Shown: piece by piece, positions 1 through 7,886 of the stretch
Layout of the letters: every line of letters starts with the position of its first letter
How positions within the stretch are numbered: the first letter of the stretch is position 1
NCBI RefSeq assembly: GCF_014174375.1
Contig: NZ_JABEQE010000010.1
Span: 88,998 to 152,997, forward strand
Length of the DNA: 64,000 nucleotides
Source of the DNA: Gluconacetobacter asukensis
Lineage (GTDB): Bacteria > Pseudomonadota > Alphaproteobacteria > Acetobacterales > Acetobacteraceae
Reading direction: 5' to 3'
Made by a program: the position numbers and the translations under genes
The notes under the pieces: model-generated
Seen by the model: the letters and a program-made list of their open reading frames with translations, nothing else
The model's database searches: none
Told to the model about the DNA's origin: nothing

Positions 1-329
1 TCACATATAAAATAATAATGACCTAAGCTGTGAAGCATCATAAATGCGCGAGAGGTCAGGGATACCGATTCCGAAAAGACGATGTCTTTTCCCTTGATCA
101 TCGCTTTAATGTTAAACGGATGAGAAGGAACTTCGGCAAATCGAAGTCCAAAATGATCCTCGAGCTTCCTTGTTAGGCCACGGTATCCATCCGGAGTCAT
201 CGCAGCTATTAACTGCTCCACCCTGGAGTCGAGATCGGCCTTTGTGTCAGCGTTGATGACGTTAGAAATATGATCCACTGAAGTCTCCGATTCGGTCAAG
301 TTAGTAACCAACACACAGATTTGAACCAT
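1..329 (-). CDS. ImmA/IrrE-like protein, cut off by window edge
   Basis: An open frame runs from an ATG at 329 to the left edge without a stop. Residues 90-107 contain LTSRAFMMLHSLGHYY, which matches the zinc-binding helix of ImmA/IrrE metallopeptidases (usually R-x-x-F-x-x-x-H-E-L-G-H-Y), preceded by a short beta segment (KGKDIVFSES), as in that family. The catalytic glutamate of HExxH is serine here (HSLGH at about residues 100-104). If the read is right, the protein may bind zinc but probably lacks protease activity. The start is uncertain: a TTG lies one codon upstream and a GTG at codon 18. It lies on the same strand as the EamA gene behind it. Family assignment is from motif reading only, and the C-terminal part cannot be seen. 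Confidence 0.5.
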   Translation of the reverse strand, partial: MVQICVLVTNLTESETSVDHISNVINADTKADLDSRVEQLIAAMTPDGYRGLTRKLEDHFGLRFAEVPSHPFNIKAMIKGKDIVFSESVSLTSRAFMMLHSLGHYYFIC

Positions 330-450
330 CAATACGCCATCCAGGTTCGAATTTCACAACATCTTCCACTTGGGGCGTTACATATTAGTCAGTGGCGCTA
401 GTAGACTTGTTCTTAGTGGCATAACTTGAATTCCTATACTGACGAACACC

Positions 451-1410
451 TTACTTCGGGGGCGGTGCGTTTATGGCGCGCGGCGTCAGTTGCGCGGTTG
501 GGCGTAGTGGTAGAAGTGCAGGATTGGCGATCAAGATCACTGCGGTCAAAATCATCACCCCGCCGACGATAGCAAGCGGAGAGAGAGTCTCGTTAAACAG
601 TGCGAAACCAATCACGGCGCCAAACAGTGGCTGTAGAGCGAGAATATTATTAACCACAACACCTTTTACTTTTGGTATTGCATAATTGGACAATACTAAG
701 AATCCAATATTGCAGATGCCTGCTATCAGTGCGACCAACAGGGTGTGCGGTGTAATACGTGGCACATCGCCTGACCACAGAATCCAAGCGGCTGAAAACA
801 CGCCCATGATCAGCGCGGCCGTGAAAAGCATCAACAACGTTGTCTCGCGATTGTTGAGAAAGGACGACTGCCGCTTCCGCGCGAGGATACCATAGGACAT
901 AAATAGCGTCGCCAAAACTGCGCAGGACAAGGGCCAATTGAATTCGAATCGGAGTCCCGCAGCGGAAATAATGGTGATTGCCGCACCAACAAATGCGAAG
1001 CTAACTAGAGCTGTCTCGCGATACGATATCCGTTCTTTGAAGACCAAGGCGCTCAGCAGCGCTGGCGCTGGCAGCGCCATAATCACGGCGACCGAGGCGT
1101 AATTTCCATTCACAAAGGCGACAGTCCCAAGCGAAATCGCGATCACGAACATCGAGACGGCCCGCACAGCGGTCAAGCGCAGGTCAGAAGGCGGCATGCG
1201 AGCATATTTTCCAAAATCAATGGAGCGCCAACTCACTGCAAGAAGCACAAGTGCCCCCATTAGACAGCGCAGGCCAACCTGCTCCGCGACATTGAGCTGG
1301 GCGGCGAGCTCACGGGCAAAAATACCCATGATCGACCCGATGAAAGCAGTGCCGACAAGAGCAGCAACTGGCAGCGGCAAGGAATGATCGTCATCCGAAG
1401 TTTCGGTCAC
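451..1410 (-). CDS. EamA/DMT-family exporter
   Basis: This 319-residue protein is almost entirely hydrophobic, with about ten predicted membrane segments arranged as two EamA repeats, the normal size for drug/metabolite transporters. The start is a GTG with GGGGAG seven bases upstream. Such proteins export small metabolites or amino acids across the inner membrane; the substrate cannot be deduced. It diverges from the TauE/SafE-type permease, sharing a roughly 120-base promoter interval, and sits beside the radical SAM gene set, so it may export that pathway's product (inference). GC is lower than in the core genes to the right. A 5'-truncated second EamA gene lies at 7887-8338. Confidence 0.85.
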   Translation of the reverse strand: MTETSDDDHSLPLPVAALVGTAFIGSIMGIFARELAAQLNVAEQVGLRCLMGALVLLAVSWRSIDFGKYARMPPSDLRLTAVRAVSMFVIAISLGTVAFVNGNYASVAVIMALPAPALLSALVFKERISYRETALVSFAFVGAAITIISAAGLRFEFNWPLSCAVLATLFMSYGILARKRQSSFLNNRETTLLMLFTAALIMGVFSAAWILWSGDVPRITPHTLLVALIAGICNIGFLVLSNYAIPKVKGVVVNNILALQPLFGAVIGFALFNETLSPLAIVGGVMILTAVILIANPALLPLRPTAQLTPRAINAPPPK

Positions 1411-1533
1411 GTGAAGTCTCCCCTATATGCTCAAAGCATTATGAAACAATCGCACGCAATCCACTTGACACATTTCTCCGGTCGAACATATCGTCGTTTC
1501 GCTAAGTGTCAATATGGTAGCTCGAGGCTGATT

Positions 1534-2439
1534 ATGGACGAACGAAATCAGGCTAGCTTGGACTATCTCATAATTGATCGCCGCTCTTCTGCTCCAATTG
1601 AATGGCTCGGCTTTATCAGGCTCTTTCCGATCTTGACACTCGCTTACATGATCTGGAGTGGGCCGGGCCACGCTATCGCCGTGGAGAAATTGTGGCTTAT
1701 ACCGATAGGTGTTGCCGGGGCCTTTGTGGCCAATTCGACGGGCATTGGCGGTGGCATCGTTTTCGTTCCGGCCTTCAAATATCTAGGTATCGATCCGGCA
1801 GACGTTATTGGCACTAGCATCCTGATCCAGTGTTTCGGGATGAGTATGGGTGCTCTTACCTATCTAAGCGGACGTATTCGCAACCGCCGCGGTGGATTGC
1901 AAAATCGGACGTACGTAACTTCCGTCCTAGTCGCGCTGATTCCATCTGTCTTCAGTGCGGTTTTGGTGACGTCGGCGGACCTGCGCCCCGACATACCAGT
2001 TACTCAGGTCTTCAAACTGGTTTCATTTGTGTTGCTTGTTCTTATGCTGGGTTCCGAACTCTCGGGCATCAAAGGGGACGGCTGCTTCCGGTCGACCACG
2101 GACGGCCCTATACTATTTGTTCTGGGACTTATTGGCGGAGTATTTGTCGGCTGGATATCGATCGGTGCGGGCGAATTGATCGCAGTCTATATGCTGATGC
2201 GTGGCTTTGTGCCACGCGATGCCATCGGCATAGCCGTCGTCGTCACTGCGTTGCTAGTGCTATGCGTGACGGTCTTCTCGTTTCCGCCACTTATGACCGA
2301 CCGTGTAGACGGTCTTTTCATCGCTGTAGGCGCACTCTGTGGGGGAGTCTTAGGGCCCACTCTCGTGAGCGTAGTCGGTCCACGACGCATGAAACTTTTC
2401 TGCGCCGCGTGGATCGCACTGTCGTTGGTAGCTGTCTGA
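1534..2439 (+). CDS. TSUP (TauE/SafE) family permease
   Basis: This roughly 301-residue membrane protein has the repeated glycine-rich signatures of sulfite exporter TauE/SafE proteins (NSTGIGGGIVFVPAF near the N-terminus and GWISIGAGELIAVYML in the second half), each followed by hydrophobic helices. The family moves sulfur-containing anions or organic acids across the inner membrane. I prefer the ATG at 1534, preceded by CGAGG, over in-frame ATGs at 1384 and 1441, because the extra residues look soluble and unlike the family. It diverges from the EamA gene and precedes the radical SAM gene by about 110 bases in the same direction. The substrate is unknown; a sulfur compound made or used by the neighbouring genes is a reasonable guess. 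Confidence 0.8.
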   Translation: MDERNQASLDYLIIDRRSSAPIEWLGFIRLFPILTLAYMIWSGPGHAIAVEKLWLIPIGVAGAFVANSTGIGGGIVFVPAFKYLGIDPADVIGTSILIQCFGMSMGALTYLSGRIRNRRGGLQNRTYVTSVLVALIPSVFSAVLVTSADLRPDIPVTQVFKLVSFVLLVLMLGSELSGIKGDGCFRSTTDGPILFVLGLIGGVFVGWISIGAGELIAVYMLMRGFVPRDAIGIAVVVTALLVLCVTVFSFPPLMTDRVDGLFIAVGALCGGVLGPTLVSVVGPRRMKLFCAAWIALSLVAV

Positions 2440-2548
2440 GATATCCATGTAATGTAGCGGTCCGGCGACCTGAGCAACAAACTTCACGCGATTTTCTTAC
2501 CGGTAGATAGGAACATTCGGAGTCAGGTATTCCATAAAAGGAAATGCG

Positions 2549-3919
2549 ATGTTAGGCGAAACACTGATGGACTTCTCCAGCTTCCTGGCGGACAACGTAA
2601 GCCGAAAGGCGCTTCCCACCTATGTATATGGGTATCCATCGAAGCGGACCTATCGGAACTTTAGCAATCCTCTTACTATGGACGATATAGTGAGCGCCGC
2701 CGCAGGTTTCACGGGCGTCAATCTCTATTTTCACATTCCATTTTGCCGCTACCGGTGCACGTATTGCACGTTATTCCTCACCACTCGGCATTCCGATGAT
2801 TTGAAACAGGCCTACGTAGATCGTCTAATCGAGTATATCCGTGGATATGGTCGATATTTTTCTGATCACACGGTCGAAAGCATCTATTTCGGTGGCGGAA
2901 CGCCAACGCTTTTGACAGCAAAGCAATTCGAACAGCTCTTCCAGGCCATTCATGCGTCCTTTCCCAAGGTCGCAGAGAAGTGCGAGATTACCGTCGAGGC
3001 CGCTCCAGACTGTTTGGGCGATGAGTTGCTTGACGCAATTCGGGACCTTGGTGTGAACCGCATGAGTATGGGCATCCAAAGCATGCAGCCTGGCGAATTA
3101 TCCCATTCCGGGCGTCCTTACGCAATCGACGTCGCGAGGGAAGCCATCACGGCCATTTCCAGCCGCTTTGCACATGTAAACCTGGACCTGATCTACGGGC
3201 TGCGCGGCCAGTCTCGAGACAGCTGGAATCAATCGCTCGCCGAGATTATCGACTATGGTCCGACCACCCTGTCGCTCTATCCGGTCGTCGTACGTCCGTT
3301 GACCAATATCAGCAAGACGGCCGTCAATGATCCAGAATTATTCTTTTCTGCCGAGGAAAAGTACGACATCTACGACGAGAATGTGGAGAAGATGGCCCGA
3401 CATGGCTACAAGCAGGAGTCGTTTACCCGCTTCACTCGCTTGCCATCTGGCGATGCCTATCAACAGGAAGCCTCTGACTTCGCGGGAACGCCGCTTATCG
3501 GTTTCGGCGCCGGCGCGCGCAGCCATATCGGCCGCTATCACTTTAGTACCGACTATGCGGTGGACCGCACGGTAGCTCTCGACATCGTCAAATCATATGC
3601 AGACCGGCCTTTCAACGCACAGGCGATCGCTTCGCAAGGCATTACTCTGTCGGAGGAGGAAATGGAGCGGCGTTTCGTGCTCCTGAACCTCACGCTTTCT
3701 CATCTCGATCGCAAGCTTTACCGACAAAGATTCAAAAAGTCGATCGACACCATGTTCTCCGAGCAACTGCGCGCGCTGACCAGCAACGGATTCATCACGG
3801 AGACCGGTGATGGCCGGCTTCTGCTGACGACGCGCGGCTACAAATATTCGAACATCATCGCCCGCGTCTTCTATTCAGACCGGATGATCGAACTTGAAAA
3901 CTCCTATCAGAGCGTGTGA
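2549..3919 (+). CDS. HemN-like radical SAM enzyme
   Basis: This 456-residue protein has the radical SAM cluster motif C-x3-C-x2-C (FCRYRCTYC, about residues 67-75) after the HemN/HemW-type lead HIPF, then the SAM-binding GGGTP motif (about 114-118) and a C-terminal HemN-like domain. The N-terminal YPSKRTY segment resembles HemN-like class C radical SAM methyltransferases and the STM4012 group. Those enzymes use two SAM molecules for methyl transfer or cyclopropanation; coproporphyrinogen oxidase activity cannot be excluded. AAAGGA lies before the ATG at 2549. Seven bases separate its stop from the methyltransferase start, so the two are almost certainly co-transcribed. The context of methyltransferase, epimerase and phosphatase favours a tailoring role in a small-molecule pathway over haem synthesis. 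Confidence 0.85.
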   Translation: MLGETLMDFSSFLADNVSRKALPTYVYGYPSKRTYRNFSNPLTMDDIVSAAAGFTGVNLYFHIPFCRYRCTYCTLFLTTRHSDDLKQAYVDRLIEYIRGYGRYFSDHTVESIYFGGGTPTLLTAKQFEQLFQAIHASFPKVAEKCEITVEAAPDCLGDELLDAIRDLGVNRMSMGIQSMQPGELSHSGRPYAIDVAREAITAISSRFAHVNLDLIYGLRGQSRDSWNQSLAEIIDYGPTTLSLYPVVVRPLTNISKTAVNDPELFFSAEEKYDIYDENVEKMARHGYKQESFTRFTRLPSGDAYQQEASDFAGTPLIGFGAGARSHIGRYHFSTDYAVDRTVALDIVKSYADRPFNAQAIASQGITLSEEEMERRFVLLNLTLSHLDRKLYRQRFKKSIDTMFSEQLRALTSNGFITETGDGRLLLTTRGYKYSNIIARVFYSDRMIELENSYQSV

Positions 3920-3926
3920 GAAGATC

Positions 3927-4880
3927 ATGGCACAGACACAGAGAAAGACTCCTTTTTGGGATCTCGGCTACTCAAACCGGGCAGTTTCGTGCATGGGAGG
4001 TCCGAGCATAGAGGTGTTCGAGGTCTCCCCGGCCCTGCGGGCGAGGGCCCGCGTCGTCGAACTGGGTTGCGGTGAGGGCCGCAACGCCTTGTACCTGGCT
4101 CAGCTCGGTCACACCGTCTTTGCCTCCGATATTTCGCAGGCCGCGATCGACAAGCTGAAACATTTCGCCACCGATCTCGATGTCCAAGTCGTCGCAGAAC
4201 TGAAAGGTGCGCAGGATTTTGTCTCACCGCCGGATATCGATTTGTTCGTTGCCCAGACTGTCCTGCACTTTTTCGAGACGGAGGTATGGAAGGCAATCCT
4301 TCGAGACGCGATCAGGAATACGCGCGACGGCGGGATCCATTGCCTGACGAATTTCATGGATGAGAAAGACTACCCGTTGCCGAAGGAGATCATTGATTGT
4401 GGCCATCTATGCAAATTCCAGCGCGGCGACATTGAGGAGATCTACAAGGCCGAAGGTTGGGAAATCATTCGCTCTGACCATTACGTAAAATGGGACTCTC
4501 ATCCTGGCATTGTGATGCATGCCCATTCTTGTGAGAAGATCGTTGCGAGGAAGCCGAGCAAGGACTATCTCCTGCCCAAGATCGAGATCGGCGTGATGGA
4601 TGCACCTAACACGATTCCGTCTACCGACTTCCTCGGAGTGTCGCTGGGTGTCAGCCGCGCAGACGTTACTGGCAAATTCGGCGACCCGCACACAAGCCAC
4701 GGTATGACAATCCGCCAGCGTACTGTGGCCGGCAATAACCAAGTGGGCCTTGCCGACAGTTATGTGCTCGAGGATCTGATTTACGGCACATATGGTTTTC
4801 AGTTCGTCAATGGTCTGCTAACTGGAAAATACCGCTATTTCACCAGTCCGCGCCGCGTGTCTGTGGTCGGCAATGCCTGA
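3927..4880 (+). CDS. TehB-like methyltransferase with extra C-terminal domain
   Basis: Residues 1-205 form a class I SAM methyltransferase with motif I VVELGCGEGRN at about 43-53 and an acidic motif II (FASDIS), very like TehB-type enzymes that methylate tellurium, selenium or small thiols. Residues from about 225 to 317 are an extra domain. Its LGVSRADVTGKFGDP stretch recalls the G-[ms]-x3-[DE]-[VI]-x4-G-x-P signature of BamE/SmpA-like folds, followed by a predicted beta region. The start is the ATG at 3927 behind GAGAAG. The stop overlaps the next gene's start by eight bases, indicating translational coupling. The substrate is unknown. The family of the first domain is clear; the identity of the second is a guess. 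Confidence 0.8.
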   Translation: MAQTQRKTPFWDLGYSNRAVSCMGGPSIEVFEVSPALRARARVVELGCGEGRNALYLAQLGHTVFASDISQAAIDKLKHFATDLDVQVVAELKGAQDFVSPPDIDLFVAQTVLHFFETEVWKAILRDAIRNTRDGGIHCLTNFMDEKDYPLPKEIIDCGHLCKFQRGDIEEIYKAEGWEIIRSDHYVKWDSHPGIVMHAHSCEKIVARKPSKDYLLPKIEIGVMDAPNTIPSTDFLGVSLGVSRADVTGKFGDPHTSHGMTIRQRTVAGNNQVGLADSYVLEDLIYGTYGFQFVNGLLTGKYRYFTSPRRVSVVGNA

Positions 4881-5877
4881 TCTCCCCGAACGGACAATGC
4901 TTGTGTCCGGTGCGGCTGGCTTTGTCGGCCGCGCCATCGTTGATCATTTCCATCACTCGCGTGGGTGGTCGGTCTGCGCGACCGATCGTGCGGTTGGCCC
5001 CTGTGCGGTGGCGGTTCGTCAAGGTGAATTAGCGGACGTCTTGCGGAAGACGAACTTCTTGAGCGCGATCGATGTCTATGTACACTCCATGGTTGACATT
5101 CGTCCGCACTATACCCGAGAGGAGATAAGGGCGCGGAACGAAAAACCACTACGCGCCGCGCTTGAACGATGCAGGTCGGCGAACGTCCGCGCCTTCATAC
5201 TTATATCGAGTTCCACGGCGCTTCCCGCCGGGCTCTGGTCGTCAGCACCGGAGGCTCTGGCGGAGCCGCCGCGCGACGCCTATGGCGCCGTGCGGCATGC
5301 GATGGAAAAGTGTGTAATCGACTCTAATAGCTGCGATTTTTTCACCGCCGTCGTCCGTCCCCATATCGTTCTCGGACCGAAGCGGGCAGGCGTGTTCGAA
5401 AGCACGCTCAACCGTATCCGTCAACACAAGACAGTCTATTTGCCTCGCTCGGCTGAAGCGCCACAGCATGTCATCCACGTGGCCGACTTAGCGCGTGCGA
5501 TCGACCACGTCCTTGCGGAGGGGATTCCGGGGGTCGTAAATGTTGGCTGCCCGGTCAAACACTCGCCTCGGGCCTATTTTGAGCAGATGATCTACGAATC
5601 CGGATCGGCCTCGCGGATCGTCACTGTCGCGAACACGTTTATCGCACCTGTTCTCTTCGCGTCCGATCACTTCGGTCTCAATCTGTTTGGCCCGAACCGG
5701 GCGCTATTCAGTTCCAACGGCTTTGTCTTTGAAACCAGAAAGCTGGAGCTGGAATCCGGATTTTCATATCGTTTTTCAGAGGAACAATCATGGCACTCAA
5801 TCTTGAGCGTGGACGGCGGCGCGAAGAGAAACCCGTGCAAAAAAGCGGTGATCGACCTCGGGCGAATGCTACAGTGA
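4873..5877 (+). CDS. NAD-dependent epimerase/dehydratase, altered active site
   Basis: This 334-residue extended short-chain dehydrogenase has the cofactor motif GAAGFVG at about residues 14-20, a serine patch (LISSSTAL) in the catalytic Ser/Thr position, and the substrate-half motif VRPHIVLGP. The catalytic YxxxK appears as YGAVR, with arginine in place of lysine, so the hydride-transfer chemistry may be altered or lost. Family members act on nucleotide sugars or on sterol- and polyketide-like alcohols. It overlaps the preceding methyltransferase by eight bases, and the following phosphatase starts at or just before its end, placing it inside the same operon. The reaction is not predictable from sequence alone. 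Confidence 0.8.
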   Translation: MPDLPERTMLVSGAAGFVGRAIVDHFHHSRGWSVCATDRAVGPCAVAVRQGELADVLRKTNFLSAIDVYVHSMVDIRPHYTREEIRARNEKPLRAALERCRSANVRAFILISSSTALPAGLWSSAPEALAEPPRDAYGAVRHAMEKCVIDSNSCDFFTAVVRPHIVLGPKRAGVFESTLNRIRQHKTVYLPRSAEAPQHVIHVADLARAIDHVLAEGIPGVVNVGCPVKHSPRAYFEQMIYESGSASRIVTVANTFIAPVLFASDHFGLNLFGPNRALFSSNGFVFETRKLELESGFSYRFSEEQSWHSILSVDGGAKRNPCKKAVIDLGRMLQ

Positions 5878-6695
5878 AGATGGACCACGTGCGGGTGATC
5901 ATCTCCGATCTCGACGGGACCCTAGCCAATGATGAGCGGGCGATCTTTTCCGGAACCCTTGCTAGGCTAGAGAAGTGCATCGGCGAGGGCTACGCCTTCG
6001 CCGTCGCGACGGCGCGACCGCTCGCATATCTGCATGGGGTCTTCCCCAGTCACCTATTCGACCGTATTTGGAAAATCTGCCACAATGGCGCCCAACTCTT
6101 CTCCCCAGACAGCAGGGTGATGTTCAAGCACGAGATAGGCCGTAGCGATCAAGTGGCGCTGCTCGACGCGCTCGGGGGCGAATACACCTCTTTGTCATGG
6201 TACAGCGGTGATACTTGGTATACCGACGAATTCTTCTCCGACGGGCTGCGCCAAGCCTACGGCATTCCGTCCCATTATCCAGCCCCAATAGTAGGCGATG
6301 CCGCCTGTTTGCGGAGCCAGAGCGTGGAAAAAATCCTGGTGGTTGGCGCTCCCTTTCCTGACGCGCTGGCCGAAGTCTTCAAAGACCGACTTTCGATCCA
6401 TAAGAGTCGCTCGGAAGATTTGCTAATGATTTCCTCTGGCGTCGCCAGCAAGGCAACCGCAGGCGAAGCAATGCTGTCCTATCTGGGCTACTCGTGGAAT
6501 CAGACCGCGGTAATCGGTGACGATATGAATGACGCCAGCCTATTTTCGCTCGCTGCGGTCAGTTTCGCCACCGCCGAAGCGCCTACGGCACTAAAAAAAC
6601 TTGCCACCTTCAGGGTCGGCAGTAATAATGATCCGTCGATGTTCGTCGGCGTGCTGGCTGCGATCGGCGGCAGCTGCGACGCCAGCGAGGTGTGA
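5790..6695 (+). CDS. Cof-type HAD-IIB phosphatase
   Basis: HAD motif I DLDGTL lies at about residues 40-45 and motif IV GDDMNDASLF near residue 250; a large cap between motifs II and III is typical of the Cof/HAD-IIB group, which dephosphorylates sugar phosphates and similar compounds. Two starts are possible. The ATG at 5790 has an excellent AGAGGA six bases upstream but would overlap the epimerase gene by 88 bases and add a basic 30-residue N-terminus. The ATG at 5880 lies two bases after the epimerase stop and gives a standard length but has a poor ribosome site. I give the longer form because of the ribosome site. It is likely the last enzyme of the radical SAM operon. Confidence 0.82.
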   Translation: MALNLERGRRREEKPVQKSGDRPRANATVKMDHVRVIISDLDGTLANDERAIFSGTLARLEKCIGEGYAFAVATARPLAYLHGVFPSHLFDRIWKICHNGAQLFSPDSRVMFKHEIGRSDQVALLDALGGEYTSLSWYSGDTWYTDEFFSDGLRQAYGIPSHYPAPIVGDAACLRSQSVEKILVVGAPFPDALAEVFKDRLSIHKSRSEDLLMISSGVASKATAGEAMLSYLGYSWNQTAVIGDDMNDASLFSLAAVSFATAEAPTALKKLATFRVGSNNDPSMFVGVLAAIGGSCDASEV

Positions 6696-6731
6696 CGCTG
6701 CTGAACTAGGTACTTGTGGCAAGTCTGGGCC

Positions 6732-6750
6732 TCAGCATACCTCATGCTGA
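6732..6750. promoter_or_regulatory. Inverted repeat between phosphatase and regulator genes
   Basis: TCAGCAT, five bases, then ATGCTGA form a perfect 7-base inverted repeat between the phosphatase stop and the ArsR-type gene. It could be a weak operon terminator or the autoregulatory operator of the ArsR-type protein, since such repressors bind short palindromes near their own promoters. There is no T-run after it. The choice is inference. Confidence 0.35.
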
Positions 6751-6877
6751 CGCGGCCTCGCAGCCCGAATGCCACCTGCCTAGCTTACGCATTTGCTAAC
6801 GCCGGAGAATCAGACTATCATCACCCGCCTTTGTGACCCGTGGGCTCATGCTGCTAGGGCACGGCCGTCCTCAACGT

Positions 6878-7207
6878 ATGGTGATGTGGTCGATCATGGA
6901 GCGATCAGTCCAAATTATGGCACTTTCAAGCGAGGTGCGCATGACAATACTGCGCCTGTTGGCCGATCCGGCACGACACTTCGCGGATCAGTGGTCCGCT
7001 GACCCTGTGGAATTCGGCGTGTGCATGAAGCTGATCGCCCGCGCGTTAAAGATTGCACAGCCGACCGTCAGCCGTCATCTTGATATCCTGAAGCAAGCAG
7101 ATTTTATTATCATTCGCAAACGCGAAAAATGGTCCCATTGCAAGCGCAACGAGCCAGCTATTCGTGATTATCTAGACTGGCTGTCGCAGGAACTGAAGGC
7201 CGCTTAG
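6878..7207 (+). CDS. ArsR-family winged-helix regulator
   Basis: About 109 residues carry an ArsR-type winged helix: ALSSEVRMTILRLL as the first helices, a cysteine-containing FGVCMKLIARAL segment where metal-sensing ArsR proteins have ELCVCEL, and the recognition helix QPTVSRHLDILKQADF. Only one cysteine is in that segment, so classical arsenic sensing by a cysteine pair is doubtful. No start has a clear ribosome site; ATGs at 6833, 6848, 6878, 6884 and 6896 are in frame, and 6878-6896 best fit the family length. It follows the phosphatase on the same strand after about 180 bases and may repress the radical SAM operon or the divergent transporter promoter (inference). Confidence 0.75.
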   Translation: MVMWSIMERSVQIMALSSEVRMTILRLLADPARHFADQWSADPVEFGVCMKLIARALKIAQPTVSRHLDILKQADFIIIRKREKWSHCKRNEPAIRDYLDWLSQELKAA

Positions 7208-7295
7208 GTAGGCTCATATCAGTGCCGAGCGCTCAAGTTTCGTAGCTGACACGTCTTGATGACTTCGGCCCCTTTATCTTGCAGGCCACCGCATC

Positions 7296-7640
7296 TTAGT
7301 TCCGGTCCATGGGGAGAGGGTGGTCTTTGGTGCGTTTCCTGCCGCTCGTGGCAGTTGACGAGGGCCTGCGAAACATCCAGCCGCCATGGCGACCGACGGC
7401 GCGCAGGGCGCCACGCACAACATCGTAGCGGTCGTGATGAGCCGGCGTGCCGCCGCGTCGAGCGCGGACAGACGCTTCACGGGGCCGGAAGTGCGATGCA
7501 GGGGCTTTCCCTTTCTCGTGCAGAGATATTGCGGACAGTTCCCGAAACTCTGCAGGACACGAACCCGGGTACCACCGGCACCGCTCGAGCGGGTGGTGCC
7601 GGTGGGGTGGTTGCGCCGGCGTGCCGTGAACGCGCTCGTC
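7296..7640 (-). pseudogene. Remnant of pyridoxamine-phosphate-oxidase-like gene
   Basis: On the minus strand, one frame reads RRRNHPTG, then [15 protein letters not shown], then [17 protein letters not shown]. These match conserved blocks of pyridoxamine 5'-phosphate oxidase-like flavin-binding proteins (the FGNCPQYI and LDAAAR motifs). Near 7395 the similarity moves to another frame (GWMFRRPSS, where the family has a G-x-D-x-S-H-R-G-G block) and ends at a TAG at 7296. The N-terminal half is missing and replaced by an IS3-type orfA fragment. A perfect 11-base inverted repeat lies at 7572-7582/7595-7605. Boundaries are approximate. This is a dead gene fragment. Confidence 0.6.
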
Positions 7641-7649
7641 ACCAGCTTG

Positions 7650-7886
7650 CCCTGCCGGTCCCGCTCGCCGCCTGGCCTCATCGCGGCACCAGCGGCGCAG
7701 CGTCTCGGCCGTGCAGCCGATCTTGCCAGCAATCGATGTCATCGCAGCCCAATCCGACCCGTAATCGGCCCGATGCTCCCCAACCATACGGATTGCACGC
7801 TCCCGCACCTCAGGCGAAAATCTCTGGCTCATCGTATTCATCATAGCTCCTTCTCACAGATAGGAGCCTCCGGGAAACCCGGGACA
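7650..7886 (-). mobile_element. IS3-type element: left end and 5' part of orfA
   Basis: From 7886 leftward the minus strand begins TGTCCCGGGTTTCCCGGAG, a plausible IS3-family terminal repeat, then AGAAGGAGCT and an ATG at 7844. The first roughly 52 residues ([17 protein letters not shown], then [15 protein letters not shown]) are the helix-turn-helix start of an IS3-group OrfA. Homology stops near 7670 and the frame runs into the flavin-protein remnant. OrfB and the other end are absent, so the element cannot move by itself. Its terminal repeat abuts the truncated EamA gene, which suggests insertion there followed by a deletion. Confidence 0.65.

Noticed and set aside
2549..3919. Arsinothricin-type (ArsL/ArsM) cluster, because of the ArsR-type regulator
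   Set aside because: The radical SAM protein is HemN-like with CxxxCxxC, the methyltransferase is TehB-like without the ArsM cysteine pattern, and no arsenic transport or reductase gene is present.
3925..4296. Long open frames antisense to the methyltransferase gene
   Set aside because: No ribosome site, no family motif, and codon bias matches the plus-strand gene; they are shadows.
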